From assembly GCF_900114215.1 (NCBI RefSeq), contig NZ_FOSG01000006.1:124001-188000 (forward strand): a DNA stretch of 64,000 nucleotides, in the 5' to 3' direction. Under the pieces are notes generated by a model that saw only the letters and a list, made by a program, of their open reading frames with translations, was not told the DNA's origin and made no database searches. Both the position numbers and the translations under genes were made by a program. Shown piece after piece: positions 33,983 to 42,563 of this stretch (position 1 is the first letter of the stretch; each line of letters starts with the position of its first letter). This DNA comes from Streptomyces mangrovi. GTDB taxonomy: Bacteria > Actinomycetota > Actinomycetes > Streptomycetales > Streptomycetaceae.

Positions 33983-34813
33983 ATGCGCCGCAAGCCCGCA
34001 CTGCTCTACGTCACCGACCTCTCCTACGAGGCCCGGGGCCGCCGCTACGGCGACGAGGACGTCCGCCTCTCGGCCCGGCTGCGCGAGGACTTCCGGATCG
34101 CGCTCTGCCACCCGCGCGACGCGGCGGCGCTGATGGACGCCTTCGACGCGGTCGTGGTGCGCAACAGCGGCCCCGTGCTGCACCACCGGGACGCCTGGGA
34201 GGACTTCCGCGCCCGGGCGCTGGAGCGGGGGAGCAGGGTCTTCAACGAGCTGTCGGGCAGGGCGGACATGGTCGGGAAGCGGTACCTGACCGAGCTGAGC
34301 GCGGCGGGGGAGCCGGTCATCCCCACCGTTGACCGCCGCGAGGACCTGGACCGGCTGCCGCCGGCGGCCGAGTACGTCGTCAAGCCCGAACTCGGCGCCG
34401 ACTCCATCGGCCTGGAGGTCGTCCCCGCGGAGCGGCTGGCCCGCCTCGCCCTCGGGCCGGGCGCCGGTCTGCTGGTCCAGCCGAGGATCGACTTCCACCA
34501 CGAGGTCTCGTTCTACTTCGTCGACCGCTCCTTCCAGTACGCCCTCTACGCCCCCGACCCCGGGCGGCGCTGGGAGCTGGAACCGTACGCCCCCACGGCG
34601 GACGACCTCGCCTTCGCGCAGCGGTTCGTGGACTGGAACGCCATCGACCACGGCATCCAGCGGGTGGACGCCTGCCGCACGGCGGAGGGGGAGTTGCTGC
34701 TCGTGGAGCTTGAGGACCTCAACCCCTACCTGTCGCTGGACCGGGTGGACGCCGGCACGGGGGAGGCGTTCGCCGCCGCGATGACCGCCTCGCTGCACGC
34801 ACTGCTGGCCTGA
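33983..34813 (+). CDS. ATP-grasp superfamily protein
   Basis: A 276-residue protein with the layout of small ATP-grasp ligases. Residues 1-90 are a Rossmann-like pre-domain (LLYVTDLSYEARGRRYGDEDVRL); K in GRADMVGKRYL and K in YVVKPELGADSIG are candidate ATP-binding lysines, and E/N in LVELEDLNPYLSL (~242-254) are candidate metal ligands. No substrate can be assigned; the family includes peptide-bond-forming and glutathione-synthase-like enzymes. ATG 33983 has AGGGAA upstream. Monocistronic. Confidence 0.78.
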   Translation: MRRKPALLYVTDLSYEARGRRYGDEDVRLSARLREDFRIALCHPRDAAALMDAFDAVVVRNSGPVLHHRDAWEDFRARALERGSRVFNELSGRADMVGKRYLTELSAAGEPVIPTVDRREDLDRLPPAAEYVVKPELGADSIGLEVVPAERLARLALGPGAGLLVQPRIDFHHEVSFYFVDRSFQYALYAPDPGRRWELEPYAPTADDLAFAQRFVDWNAIDHGIQRVDACRTAEGELLLVELEDLNPYLSLDRVDAGTGEAFAAAMTASLHALLA

Positions 34814-34863
34814 GCAGCTCCGGGCTCCGCTCCGGGGGCGTGCGCGGCGGCTAGGGGCGCCGC

Positions 34864-35373
34864 ATGACGGGCACCACGGGCACCACGGGCACCGCAGACG
34901 CCGGCGGCACGGCGAGGGCGGCGGAGGGGCCGCGCGGCGCCGTGCGGCCCCCGGAGGTGGAAGCCGGGGAGCGGACCACCCTGCTGGCCTTCCTCGACTA
35001 TCTGCGGGACGCGGTCGCCGCCAAGGCCGCCGGTGTGCCGGAAGAGGCGGCCCGTGCGGCGGGGGTGCCCTCCGGGACGAGTCTGCTGGGGCTGGTCAAA
35101 CATCTGACGGCAGTCGAACACAACTGGTTCGTCCGGGCGTTCGCGGGTGAGGGGGATGCCCCCGCGGACGACGGCGCGCCGCCCGCGCCCGGGGAGACGG
35201 CCGGAGAGATCCTGCGTGCCTACCGGGAGGCCGCCGGGCGCTCGAACGCCATCGCCGCGGCCTGCGACCGGCTGGACCGGCCGAGCGCGCGGCGGCCGAC
35301 CGGACCTGGGCCTTCGGCCATGTCGTCGTGGACGAGGCGCAGGAGCTGTCCGCGATGGACCGGCGACTGCTGA
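34864..35373 (+). pseudogene. DinB/DUF664-like gene, 3' end lost at a deletion junction
   Basis: The frame starts at ATG 34864 with a Thr/Gly repeat (from three ACGGGCACC units) and then reads as a DinB-like (DUF664) protein: RTTLLAFLDYLRDAV, LVKHLTAVEHNWFVRAF and the helix with NAIAAACDRLDRPSAR. Up to about base 35290 this matches the family; the usual continuation (RWVLVHMIEETARHxGH, with a metal-binding His) is missing. The last ~27 residues are read from a foreign fragment in another frame (see 35286-36035). The metal-site histidine near the C-terminus is thus absent and the protein is probably inactive. Confidence 0.75.
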
Positions 35374-36035
35374 TGCGGCGCTGCCCCGGCCGGTCGATGA
35401 CCCTGGTCGGCGACATGGACCAGGCGGGGGCCCGGGGCGGGGCGGCGTCCTGGGAGGAGGCGCTCGCCCCGCACGTGGGGGACCGGTGGCGGCTGGAGCG
35501 ACTGGAGGTCAACTACCGCACCCCCGCGGAGATCGCGGAGGTCGCCGCCGGCGTGCTGGCCGCACTCGGGACGGCCGCCGAGCCGCCGCGGCCGGTGCGC
35601 TCCACCGGCGTACGGCCGTGGCGTCTGCGCGTACCGCGGGGTGAACTGCCCTCCCGGGTCGGCGAGCTGGCGGCGAAGGAGGCGGTCGCCGTGGGGGAGG
35701 GGCGGCTGGCGGTGATCGTGCCGGGTGCCCGGCTGGCGGAGCTGGGCCGTGCGGTGGCGGCGGCCGTGCCCGGGGCGGAGACCGGAGGGGAGGTGCGGCT
35801 GGAGGGCACGGTGGCGGTGCTGGACGTCGCACGGGCCAAGGGCCTGGAGTTCGACTCCGTCCTGCTCGTCGGGCCGGAGGAGATCGCGGCCGCCTCGCCG
35901 CGCGGCCTGAACGACCTCTACGTCGCCCTCACCCGCGCCACCCGGCGGCTGGGAGTGGTGCACACCGGCGAGCTGCCCGGCGCTCTGGCCCGGCTGGTCC
36001 CGTACGGCGGGCACGGGGAGTCCGGCGGGGAGTGA
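35286..36035 (+). pseudogene. HelD-type UvrD-like helicase, only the C-terminal third remains
   Basis: From ~35286 the sequence reads, in a frame different from that of the DinB-like gene, as the C-terminal part of a ~750-residue HelD/UvrD-like RNA polymerase-associated helicase: WAFGHVVVDEAQELSAMD (Walker B/DEAQ), LMRRCPGRSMTLVGDMDQ, the NYRTP motif, VARAKGLEFDSVLLVG, and NDLYVALTRATRRLGVVH (last helicase motif). The Walker A half is missing. A GTG at 35328 could begin translation, but no ribosome site precedes it. Remnant of a large deletion. Confidence 0.8.
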
Positions 36036-36069
36036 CGGGTGCTGAGGGCTCCTTGCCCGTCGGCCCCCG

Positions 36070-37263
36070 TCAGGGGCGGAGCCCGGCCAGCTCGGCGGCC
36101 AGCCGGGTGCGCCAGGCCGGGACGCGGCCCAGCAGGCGCAGGGTCACGTCCCGGCCGGTGCGGAGGGGCAGGGAGCGGGCGGTGACCGCCCGGGTGAGGC
36201 GGTCGGTGAACACGATGACGCGTTCGGCCGCCGGGCGCCGCTCCCGTTCGTAGGCCTCCAGCCGGGCGTCCGGGTCCGCTCCGTGGAGGAGGACGTCGGC
36301 CAGCGCCCGCCCGAGGGCGGCGGCGTCCTGGATGCCGATGTTCATGCCCTGGCCGCCGGCGGGGCTGTGGACGTGGGCGGCGTCGCCGGCCAGCACGATC
36401 CGCCCGGCTCGGTAGCGGTCGGCGATCCGGTGGTGGACGCGGAAGCGCGAGCCCCACAACATCTCGCCGACCCGTCCCTGCCCGCCCGCGCGTTCGTCCA
36501 GCACCCGCTGGACGAACGCGGCGTCCGGCTCCCCGGGCCCCTCGGGCACGGCGGCCACCAGGCGGAAGACGTCCCCGGGCAGAGGCGCCACCAGGACCGG
36601 TCCTTCCGGGGCGAACAGCATGGACACCTCCCCGCGGCCGGGCCGCCAGTCCATCCGCATGTCCGCCAGCACGAAGGACTGGGCGTAGCGGCCGCCCCGG
36701 TAGCCGATGCCGGCTGCCTCCCGGACCGTGCTGCGCATCCCGTCGGCACCGACGGCGTACGCCGCCCGCACCGTCCGCGTCCCCCGCGGGCCGTCCACCG
36801 TGACGGTCACCCCGCCGGCCTCCTGCCCGAGGCCGGTCACGGTGTACGGGCGGCGTACCGGGGCGCGGTCGCCGGACAGGGCGCGGACACGGCCTTGCAG
36901 TACGGCCTCGGTCTCGTGCTGCGGGAGCATCAGCGCGTAGGGGTACGGGGTCGGCAGGCCGTCGAACGCGACGGTCGCCAGCCGGTGCCGTCCCCGGATC
37001 ACGCCGAACCGTGTCACCCGCAGACCGCGCTCGACCAGCGGGGCGGCGGCCCCCACCGGCTCCAGCGTCTCCAGGGTGCGGGCGTGGACGACCCCCGCGC
37101 GCGAGGTGCCCGCGCCCTGCGGCAGCCGGTCCAGCAGGAGGAAGGCCACGCCGGCGGAGGCCAGGTGGGCGGCCAGGGCCAGACCGGTGGGTCCGGCGCC
37201 GACGATGACGACGTCCGTCCGTCCGGGGAGCGCGGGGGTGGTGGCTTCGGCGGTTCCGCTCAT
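36070..37263 (-). CDS. FAD-dependent monooxygenase (aromatic hydroxylase type)
   Basis: A 397-residue class A flavoprotein hydroxylase. The dinucleotide motif VVIVGAGPTGLALAAHLASAG (~17-37) lies near the N-terminus, the DG motif is GADGMRSTVREAAGI (~160), and the GD motif with FAD contact is VLAGDAAHVHSPAGGQGMN (~275-293). It hydroxylates or inactivates small aromatic or polyketide molecules; homologues also modify rifamycin and tetracyclines. ATG 37263 follows GGAAGAGG. It is preceded by two 23-bp inverted operators and by the tetR gene, so it should be induced when the TetR ligand, probably its own substrate, appears. Confidence 0.92.
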   Translation of the reverse strand: MSGTAEATTPALPGRTDVVIVGAGPTGLALAAHLASAGVAFLLLDRLPQGAGTSRAGVVHARTLETLEPVGAAAPLVERGLRVTRFGVIRGRHRLATVAFDGLPTPYPYALMLPQHETEAVLQGRVRALSGDRAPVRRPYTVTGLGQEAGGVTVTVDGPRGTRTVRAAYAVGADGMRSTVREAAGIGYRGGRYAQSFVLADMRMDWRPGRGEVSMLFAPEGPVLVAPLPGDVFRLVAAVPEGPGEPDAAFVQRVLDERAGGQGRVGEMLWGSRFRVHHRIADRYRAGRIVLAGDAAHVHSPAGGQGMNIGIQDAAALGRALADVLLHGADPDARLEAYERERRPAAERVIVFTDRLTRAVTARSLPLRTGRDVTLRLLGRVPAWRTRLAAELAGLRP

Positions 37264-37286
37264 GGGGGCAGCACCTCTTCCGTTTG

Positions 37287-37375
37287 ATGCCAACGATTGT
37301 TGGCCAACGTCTGGTGCCAGGGTGGCGCGCCGGGCGGCATCGAGTCAACAGGCGTTGGCCAACAATCGTTGGCAT
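37287..37375. promoter_or_regulatory. Double TetR operator in the monooxygenase promoter
   Basis: Two exactly inverted 23-base arms (37287-37309 and 37353-37375). Each contains two overlapping dyads, GCCAAC-N4-GTTGGC and GTTGGCCAAC. Between them on the minus strand is TTGACT (37343-37348), a likely -35, and GTCAAC-AG-GCGTTGGCC, a copy of the motif found before tetR. Binding would cover the promoter and could loop the DNA. Confidence 0.75.
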
Positions 37376-37385
37376 TCGAGGTGTG

Positions 37386-37970
37386 TCAGGGCGACTCCGC
37401 CGTCAGATAGCGCTGCACCGTCGGCGCCAGCCAGGCGACGGCCTCCGCCCGCGGCATCCCGGCCGCGGGCGGGAAGCGCAGCACGTACCGGCTCACGGCC
37501 ATGCCCAGGATCTGCGAGACCACCAGGGCCGCGCGGGTCCCCGCCAGCTCCGGATCGGGGCAGACGGCCGCCACCGCGGGGGCCACCTGCTCCTGGAAGA
37601 GCGCGCGCATGCGCTCGGCGCCCGCGGGGTTGGTGACGCCGACGCGCAGCAGCGCGTTCAGCGTCTCGTCCTCCTCCCAGCGTTCCAGGAAGTGCCCGAC
37701 CAGCACGGCCCCGGCCTCCTCGCGGGGCACGGCGGCCAGGTCGGGAAGGCGCAGGTCGAACTCACTGGCCGCCGCGAACAGCCCCTCCTTGGTGCCGTAG
37801 TAGCGCATCACCATCGAAGGGTCGATGCCCGCGTCCCGGGCGATGGCGCGGATGGTGGCGCGCTCGTAGCCGTCGGAGGCGAAGCGCTCACGGGCCGCCT
37901 CCAGGATGGCGGCCCGGGTGGCGTCGGAGCGGCGGGGACGGCCGCCGGGGGCGGTTTCGGTCGGCTGCAT
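37386..37970 (-). CDS. TetR-family repressor
   Basis: A 194-residue repressor. The N-terminal helix-turn-helix domain (~14-60) includes RAAILEAARERFASDGYERATIRAIARDAGIDPSMVMRYY; the ligand domain follows, with the C-terminal motif of the PsrA/TetR_C group. ATG 37970 has no ribosome site but lies 7 bases after TAGACT (37978-37983), so the transcript is probably leaderless. An operator overlaps its promoter; the same motif controls the downstream monooxygenase, so the repressor controls both. Confidence 0.92.
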   Translation of the reverse strand: MQPTETAPGGRPRRSDATRAAILEAARERFASDGYERATIRAIARDAGIDPSMVMRYYGTKEGLFAAASEFDLRLPDLAAVPREEAGAVLVGHFLERWEEDETLNALLRVGVTNPAGAERMRALFQEQVAPAVAAVCPDPELAGTRAALVVSQILGMAVSRYVLRFPPAAGMPRAEAVAWLAPTVQRYLTAESP

Positions 37971-37977
37971 GGCGGCG

Positions 37978-37998
37978 AGTCTAGGTCAACGCCCGTTG
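37978..37998 (-). promoter_or_regulatory. Autoregulated leaderless promoter of tetR
   Basis: -10 TAGACT (37978-37983) 7 bases before the ATG. Just upstream, CAACG-CC-CGTTG (37987-37998) is the operator core shared with the monooxygenase promoter, lying between -10 and -35. Confidence 0.6.
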
Positions 37999-38045
37999 GC
38001 CCCTGCCCCGCCCGGGGAGCGGGGTGCGGAGACCGGGCGGGGAGG

Positions 38046-38291
38046 TCAGGAGCGGGACGGGGGCTCCCCGGGCGGACGGCCGCCCCGGCCGCGTACCTCC
38101 AGGTCGTCCAGGAGTTCCCGGGTCGCCTCGGCCACGGCCTCGACTGCGCGCTCGAACGCGGCGCGGTTGTGGGCGGCGGGCGCCCTGAAGCCCGAGACCT
38201 TGCGGACGTACTGCAGGGCGGCGGCGCGGATGTCCTCGTCGCCCACCTCGGGCGCCATGGGCGGTCGGAGTGTCCTGATACTGCGGCACAT
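38046..38291 (-). CDS. DUF2277 family protein
   Basis: An 81-residue helical protein starting MCRSIRTLRPP, then EVGDEDIRAAALQYVRKVSGF and FERAVEAVAEATRELLDDL; this is the DUF2277 pattern, with MCR at the N-terminus and a basic C-terminal tail. Length matches. ATG 38291. The gene is divergent from the zinc dehydrogenase by 80 bases. Function unknown; members are cytoplasmic and small. Confidence 0.88.
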   Translation of the reverse strand: MCRSIRTLRPPMAPEVGDEDIRAAALQYVRKVSGFRAPAAHNRAAFERAVEAVAEATRELLDDLEVRGRGGRPPGEPPSRS

Positions 38292-38305
38292 GCCCCCAGT
38301 GTGGC

Positions 38306-38330
38306 GCGTGTCCGGCGCGGCCGGGGGTAC
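38306..38330 (+). promoter_or_regulatory. SigB-type promoter element
   Basis: GCGTG-N14-GGGTAC, full match, 40 bases before the GTG of the zinc dehydrogenase. Confidence 0.6.
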
Positions 38331-38370
38331 CGGGGAGAGCACCGGACCCCGCCCGACGGATGGAGTGGAC

Positions 38371-39426
38371 GTGCAGGCGCTGACCGTGGCTCCCGACCGG
38401 AAGAACTCCCTGCGGCTCGACACCCTCCCCGACCCCGAGCCGGGGGAGGGGGAACTGCTGGTGGACGGCCTGGCCGTCGGCGTGTGCGGCACCGATGCGG
38501 AGATCGTCTCGGGAGGCCACGGGGCCCCGCCGCCGGACCGGGAGCGGCTGGTCATCGGCCACGAGTCCCTGGGCCGGGTGCGCCAGGCGCCACCGGACAG
38601 CGGCTGGGTGCCCGGCGATCTGGTGGTCGGCGTCGTCCGCCGGCCCGACCCCGTGCCGTGCGGGGCGTGCGCCCACGGCTACTTCGACATGTGCCGCAAC
38701 GGGATGTTCACCGAGCGAGGCATCAAGGGGCTCGACGGCTACGCATCGACCTCCTGGACGGTCGAGACCGACTATGCGGTGCGTCTGGATCCCGGACTGG
38801 AGCACGTCGGGGTGCTCATGGAGCCCACCACCGTGGTGGCCAAGGCCTGGGACCAGGTGGAGCGCGTCGGCGGCAGGTCCTGGTTCGCCCCGCGCTCGGT
38901 GCTCGTCACGGGGGCCGGGCCGATCGGACTGCTCGCCGCGCTGCTCGGGCGGCGGCGCGGTCTGGAGGTCCACGTCCTGGACCGGGTGGAGAGCGGCCCC
39001 AAGCCGGAGCTGGTCCGGGGGCTGGGCGCCGAGTACCACTGCGAGGACGCCGAGCGGGTCATGGAGCGGGTACGGCCGGACGTGGTGATCGAGGCGACCG
39101 GTGCCGCGCCGGTCGTCCTCGGGGTGATGTCGGCCATGGACCCCTACGGCGTGCTCTGCCTGACCGGGCTGTCGCCCGCCGGGCGCACCCTGGAGGTGGA
39201 CGCCGGATACCTCAACCGCGAACTGGTGCTGGACAACTCCGCGGTGGTCGGCTCGGTCAACGCCAACCGGCAGCACTACGCGGCCGCGGCCGAGGCCCTG
39301 GCCGAGGCGGACCGGGGCTGGCTGGACGCGCTGATCACCCGCCGGGTGCCGCTGGAGTCCTTCGCCCAGGCCTTCGAGCGGCGGCCGGACGACGTCAAGA
39401 CGGTCATCGAGCTCGCCCGGCACTGA
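38371..39426 (+). CDS. Zinc-dependent glucose/alcohol dehydrogenase (MDR family)
   Basis: A 351-residue medium-chain dehydrogenase. N-terminal catalytic zinc ligands GVCGTD (C ~36) and VIGHES; the structural-zinc-like site PCGACAHGYFDMC; then the Rossmann motif VTGAGPIGLLAALLG (~182). Sequence order resembles archaeal-type glucose 1-dehydrogenases, so aldose oxidation to the lactone with NAD(P)+ is likely. GTG 38371 has GGAG upstream. SigB-type promoter. It converges with the GH15 gene, which could supply glucose from trehalose or glucan (inference). Confidence 0.9.
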   Translation: MQALTVAPDRKNSLRLDTLPDPEPGEGELLVDGLAVGVCGTDAEIVSGGHGAPPPDRERLVIGHESLGRVRQAPPDSGWVPGDLVVGVVRRPDPVPCGACAHGYFDMCRNGMFTERGIKGLDGYASTSWTVETDYAVRLDPGLEHVGVLMEPTTVVAKAWDQVERVGGRSWFAPRSVLVTGAGPIGLLAALLGRRRGLEVHVLDRVESGPKPELVRGLGAEYHCEDAERVMERVRPDVVIEATGAAPVVLGVMSAMDPYGVLCLTGLSPAGRTLEVDAGYLNRELVLDNSAVVGSVNANRQHYAAAAEALAEADRGWLDALITRRVPLESFAQAFERRPDDVKTVIELARH

Positions 39427-39473
39427 GCGGGCCGGGCGGGGGCGCCCACCGGGCGGGCCCGGGAGCGACGGCC

Positions 39474-41309
39474 TCAGGAGGGCCCGTCGCCGGAGTGCCC
39501 GTCGCCGGAGCGGAGGCGGGAGGGGCCCCGGCTCCCGGCCAGGTTCTGCGCGGTGTCGATCAGCGGGATGTGGGAGAGGGCCTGGGGGAAGTTGCCGACC
39601 AGCCGCCGGTGCCCGGTGTCGTACTCCTCCGAGAGCAGGCCCAGGTCGTTGCGCAGGTCGAGCAGCCGCTCGAACAGTTCCCGGCCCTCCCGCACGCGGC
39701 CCTGGAGGATGTAGTTGTCGGCCAGCCAGAAGGAGCAGGGCAGGAAGGCCGCCTCGCCCGCGGGCAGGCCGTCCACGGAGTCGGTGCGGCCGCCCATGGT
39801 GTAGCGCTGCACGAGGCCGTCCCCGACCAGCTCCCGCTCGATCGCGGCGACGGTTCCCCTCATCCGCGGGTCGCTCGCCGGCAGGAAGCCCACGGACGGG
39901 ATGAGCAGCAGTGAGGCGTCCAGCTCCGCGGAGCCGTAGTACTGGGTGAAGGTCGCGCGGTCGGCGTCGTAGCCGTACGCGCAGACCTCCCGGAAGATCT
40001 CCCGCCGCAGGCTCCTCCACCGGTCGGCGGGCCCCTCCAGACCGAAGCGCTCCACCGCCTTCACCGCCCGGTCGGCGGCCACCCAGGCCATCACCTTGGA
40101 GTGGGTGAAGTCCCGGCGCGGGCCGCGCACCTCCCAGATGCCGTTGTCGGGATCGCGCCAGTGCGACTCCAGGAAGTCCATCAGTGCGCGCTGGACCCGC
40201 CAGGCGTCCTGGTCCGGCGGCACGCCATGGGCCCTGGCCTGGTGCAGGGCGTCCATGAGCTCCCCGTGGACGTCCAGCTGGAGCTGGCCGGAGGCGGCGT
40301 TGCCGATGCGCACGGGGCGGGATTGCTCGTAGCCGGGCAGCCAGTCCAGTTCCGTCTCGCTCAGCAGCCGCTCGCCCTCGACGCCGTACATGATCTGCAT
40401 CCGCCGCGGGGCGCCGGCCAGCGCGCGCAGCAGCCAGTCGCGCCAGGCCACCGCCTCCCGCTCGTATCCGGAGTCCAGCAGTGCCATGAGGGTGAAGGTG
40501 GCGTCGCGCAGCCAGCAGTAGCGGTAGTCCCAGTTGCGCACCCCGCCCAGCTGCTCGGGCAGGGAGGTGGTGGGGGCGGCCACGATGCCGCCGCTGGGGG
40601 AGTAGCTCAGCGCCTTGAGTGTGATCAGGGAGCGCACCACCGCCTCGCGGTACTCGCCGGAGTAGGTGCAGCGGCCGGCCCACTCCCGCCACCACCGCTC
40701 GGTGGCGGCCACCGTCCGGACCAGCTCCGCGGTGTCCGGGCGGTCCGGCTCCCCGTGGCGCAGCCCTCTCCAGGCCAGCCGGAAGCCCACCTTCTGGCCC
40801 GCGTCGACGGAGAAGTCGGCGACGCAGCCGCCGTCGTCGTCCACGGTGAAGTCCGCGCCGGAGTCGAGGACGACCACGTCCGGTCCCGCGTAGGCGCGCA
40901 GTCTGCGCCCCTCGGGCCGCAGCCAGGCCGGGGTGACGCCGTAGTCGAAGCACAGACGCACCAGCGAGCGCATCCGCACCCGCCCCTCCAGACCCTCGAC
41001 CACGCGCACCACCGAGGGGTGGTCGCCGTCGACGGGCATGCAGTCGGTCACCCGGGCCCGACCCTCGGGACCGGCGTACTCGGTCTCCAGCACCGCGCTG
41101 TCGTCCCGGTAGCGGCGGGCCAGCGGCCGGGCCCGGTCGCTGGGGGCGAGCAGCCAGCGGCCGTGCTCGGGACGGCCCAGCAGGGCGGCGAAGCACGCGT
41201 CGGAGTCGAACCGGGGCAGACACAGCCAGTCCACCGAGCCGTCGTATCCCACCAGCGCGGCGGTGCGGGTGTCGCCCAGCAGGGCGTAGTCCTCAAGCCG
41301 GAGCGGCAC
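39474..41309 (-). CDS. Glycoside hydrolase family 15 (glucoamylase/trehalase-like)
   Basis: A 611-residue cytoplasmic enzyme of the GH15 type, ~600 residues as in actinobacterial trehalases. N-terminal beta-sandwich (LEDYALLGDTRTAALVGYDGSVDWLCLPRFDS), then the (alpha/alpha)6 barrel with NWDYRYCWLRDATF, the catalytic general acid in NGIWEVRGP (~393) and the base in LLSEEYDTG (~559). No signal peptide. GTG 41309 has GGGAG upstream. A full-consensus SigB-type element precedes it, suggesting use of trehalose or glucan after stress. Confidence 0.93.
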   Translation of the reverse strand: MPLRLEDYALLGDTRTAALVGYDGSVDWLCLPRFDSDACFAALLGRPEHGRWLLAPSDRARPLARRYRDDSAVLETEYAGPEGRARVTDCMPVDGDHPSVVRVVEGLEGRVRMRSLVRLCFDYGVTPAWLRPEGRRLRAYAGPDVVVLDSGADFTVDDDGGCVADFSVDAGQKVGFRLAWRGLRHGEPDRPDTAELVRTVAATERWWREWAGRCTYSGEYREAVVRSLITLKALSYSPSGGIVAAPTTSLPEQLGGVRNWDYRYCWLRDATFTLMALLDSGYEREAVAWRDWLLRALAGAPRRMQIMYGVEGERLLSETELDWLPGYEQSRPVRIGNAASGQLQLDVHGELMDALHQARAHGVPPDQDAWRVQRALMDFLESHWRDPDNGIWEVRGPRRDFTHSKVMAWVAADRAVKAVERFGLEGPADRWRSLRREIFREVCAYGYDADRATFTQYYGSAELDASLLLIPSVGFLPASDPRMRGTVAAIERELVGDGLVQRYTMGGRTDSVDGLPAGEAAFLPCSFWLADNYILQGRVREGRELFERLLDLRNDLGLLSEEYDTGHRRLVGNFPQALSHIPLIDTAQNLAGSRGPSRLRSGDGHSGDGPS

Positions 41310-41351
41310 TCCGCATCTCCCTTCGGCCCGCTCGGGTCGCCGGGGACCGGA

Positions 41352-41376
41352 GTACCCGATGATCCCGCCGCTACAC
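41352..41376 (-). promoter_or_regulatory. SigB-type promoter element
   Basis: Minus strand GTGTA-N14-GGGTAC, full match, ~43 bases upstream of the GH15 start. Confidence 0.62.
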
Positions 41377-41471
41377 GGGCGGGCGCTGCACGGGAGGGCG
41401 AGGGGGAGGGCCCGCGCTCCGGCGAGAGAAGGAGAACCGTTCGTTTTGATCCATATTTGTCCTTTTTTTCG

Positions 41472-41497
41472 GTTTCCAGGGCCTTCCGGGTGGTTAT
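41472..41497 (+). promoter_or_regulatory. Degenerate SigB-like element
   Basis: GTTTC-N15-GGTTAT, one base off GGGTAT and one longer spacer, in an unusually T-rich stretch 43 bases before the PRC-barrel gene. Confidence 0.4.
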
Positions 41498-41539
41498 CCG
41501 CAGTCTTGGAGTCAGAGGAACCGGCAACGAGGAGAGCCC

Positions 41540-42373
41540 ATGATCACCAGGGAGCAGATACCCGAGGTACTGGACCACCAGGTCTACGACGCCGAGGGCA
41601 AGAAGATCGGAGAGGCGGGGCACGTCTTCCTCGACGACGTCACGGGTCAGCCGGAGTGGGCGAGCGTCCGCACCGGGCTCTTCGGCAGCCACGAGACCTT
41701 CGTTCCGATCCATGACGCGGCCATGGTGGAGGACCATCTGGAGGTGCCGTACTCCAAGGACCAGGTCAAGGACGCTCCCCACGTCGACGTGGACCAGGGC
41801 GGGCACCTGTCCGAGCAGGAGGAGCGCCGGCTGTACGACTACTACGGTGTCGACTGGGGCGGTTACGGGCAGGAGACCGGCCGCACCGACACCGCCGCCG
41901 CGGGTACCACGGGCACCGCCGCCGCGGCGGGCACGGCCGGCACGGCCAGGAGCCGCACCGGTGCGGGCGGAACCCGCGGCCGTGACCGCGACGAGGCCAT
42001 GACGCGGTCCGAGGAGGAGATGCGCGTCGGCGTCGAGCGCCAGGAGACCGGCAAGGCCCGGCTGCGCAAGTACGTCGTCACCGAGGACGTCCAGAAGACG
42101 GTGCCCGTGCGGCGCGAGGAAGTCCGCGTGGAGCGCGAGCCCATCACCGAGGAGAACAGGGGCGAGGCCATGAGCGGCCCGGAGATCTCCGAGGGTGAGC
42201 ACGAGGTGACCCTGCACGAGGAGCGCCCGGTGGTCGAGACCGAGGTGCGCCCGGTGGAGCGGGTGCGCCTGACCACGGACGAGCGCACCGAGGAGGAGAC
42301 CGTCGAGGGGCAGGTGCGCAAGGAGCGCATCGAGGAGGAGAAGGCCGACGACAAGCGGCGCCGCCGCCGCTGA
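41540..42373 (+). CDS. PRC-barrel / DUF2382 protein
   Basis: A 277-residue protein. Residues ~1-80 form a PRC barrel (ITREQIPEVLDHQVYDAEGKKIGEAGHVFLD...PEWASV). An Ala/Thr/Gly linker (~118-140) is followed by the DUF2382 domain: RLRKYVVTEDVQKTVPVRREEVRVEREPI and a second half with VTLHEERPVVETEVRPVERV. The C-terminus is strongly basic (KRRRRR). ATG 41540. Such proteins are abundant general-stress proteins in Streptomyces and Deinococcus; no enzymatic activity is known. Next to other SigB-type genes. Confidence 0.9.
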   Translation: MITREQIPEVLDHQVYDAEGKKIGEAGHVFLDDVTGQPEWASVRTGLFGSHETFVPIHDAAMVEDHLEVPYSKDQVKDAPHVDVDQGGHLSEQEERRLYDYYGVDWGGYGQETGRTDTAAAGTTGTAAAAGTAGTARSRTGAGGTRGRDRDEAMTRSEEEMRVGVERQETGKARLRKYVVTEDVQKTVPVRREEVRVEREPITEENRGEAMSGPEISEGEHEVTLHEERPVVETEVRPVERVRLTTDERTEEETVEGQVRKERIEEEKADDKRRRRR

Positions 42374-42392
42374 ACCGCCGGTTCCACCCCCA

Positions 42393-42429
42393 GGGGCCCG
42401 TTCGGAGACGTCCTTTCCGTACGGGCCCC
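42393..42429 (+). terminator. Terminator-like hairpin
   Basis: GGGGCCCGT pairs with ACGGGCCCC (42393-42401 with 42421-42429); the loop holds a further TCGGA/TCCGT pairing. 20 bases after the PRC gene. Confidence 0.6.
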
Positions 42430-42467
42430 GGCCGTGCCGCGGCGCCGGGCAAAAGGGAATATTGTGT

Positions 42468-42492
42468 GAATGCCGGGTCGAAGGCCGGGTAC
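42468..42492 (+). promoter_or_regulatory. SigB-type promoter element
   Basis: GAATG-N14-GGGTAC, full match, 72 bases upstream of the 42564 gene. Confidence 0.65.
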
Positions 42493-42563
42493 CTCGCCCT
42501 TCGTGAGTCACTAGTCACATATGACGCAAAAGGCAAATTCCGTAAGACCAACTGGAGGCACCG

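Noticed and set aside
35328..36035. Intact UvrD/HelD helicase gene
   Set aside because: Only the C-terminal third is present, without Walker A, and no ribosome site precedes the GTG.
37981..41223. 1080-residue open frame on -
   Set aside because: Covers the zinc dehydrogenase (+) in antisense and the GH15 gene (-) in another frame; both real genes have clear motifs in their own frames.
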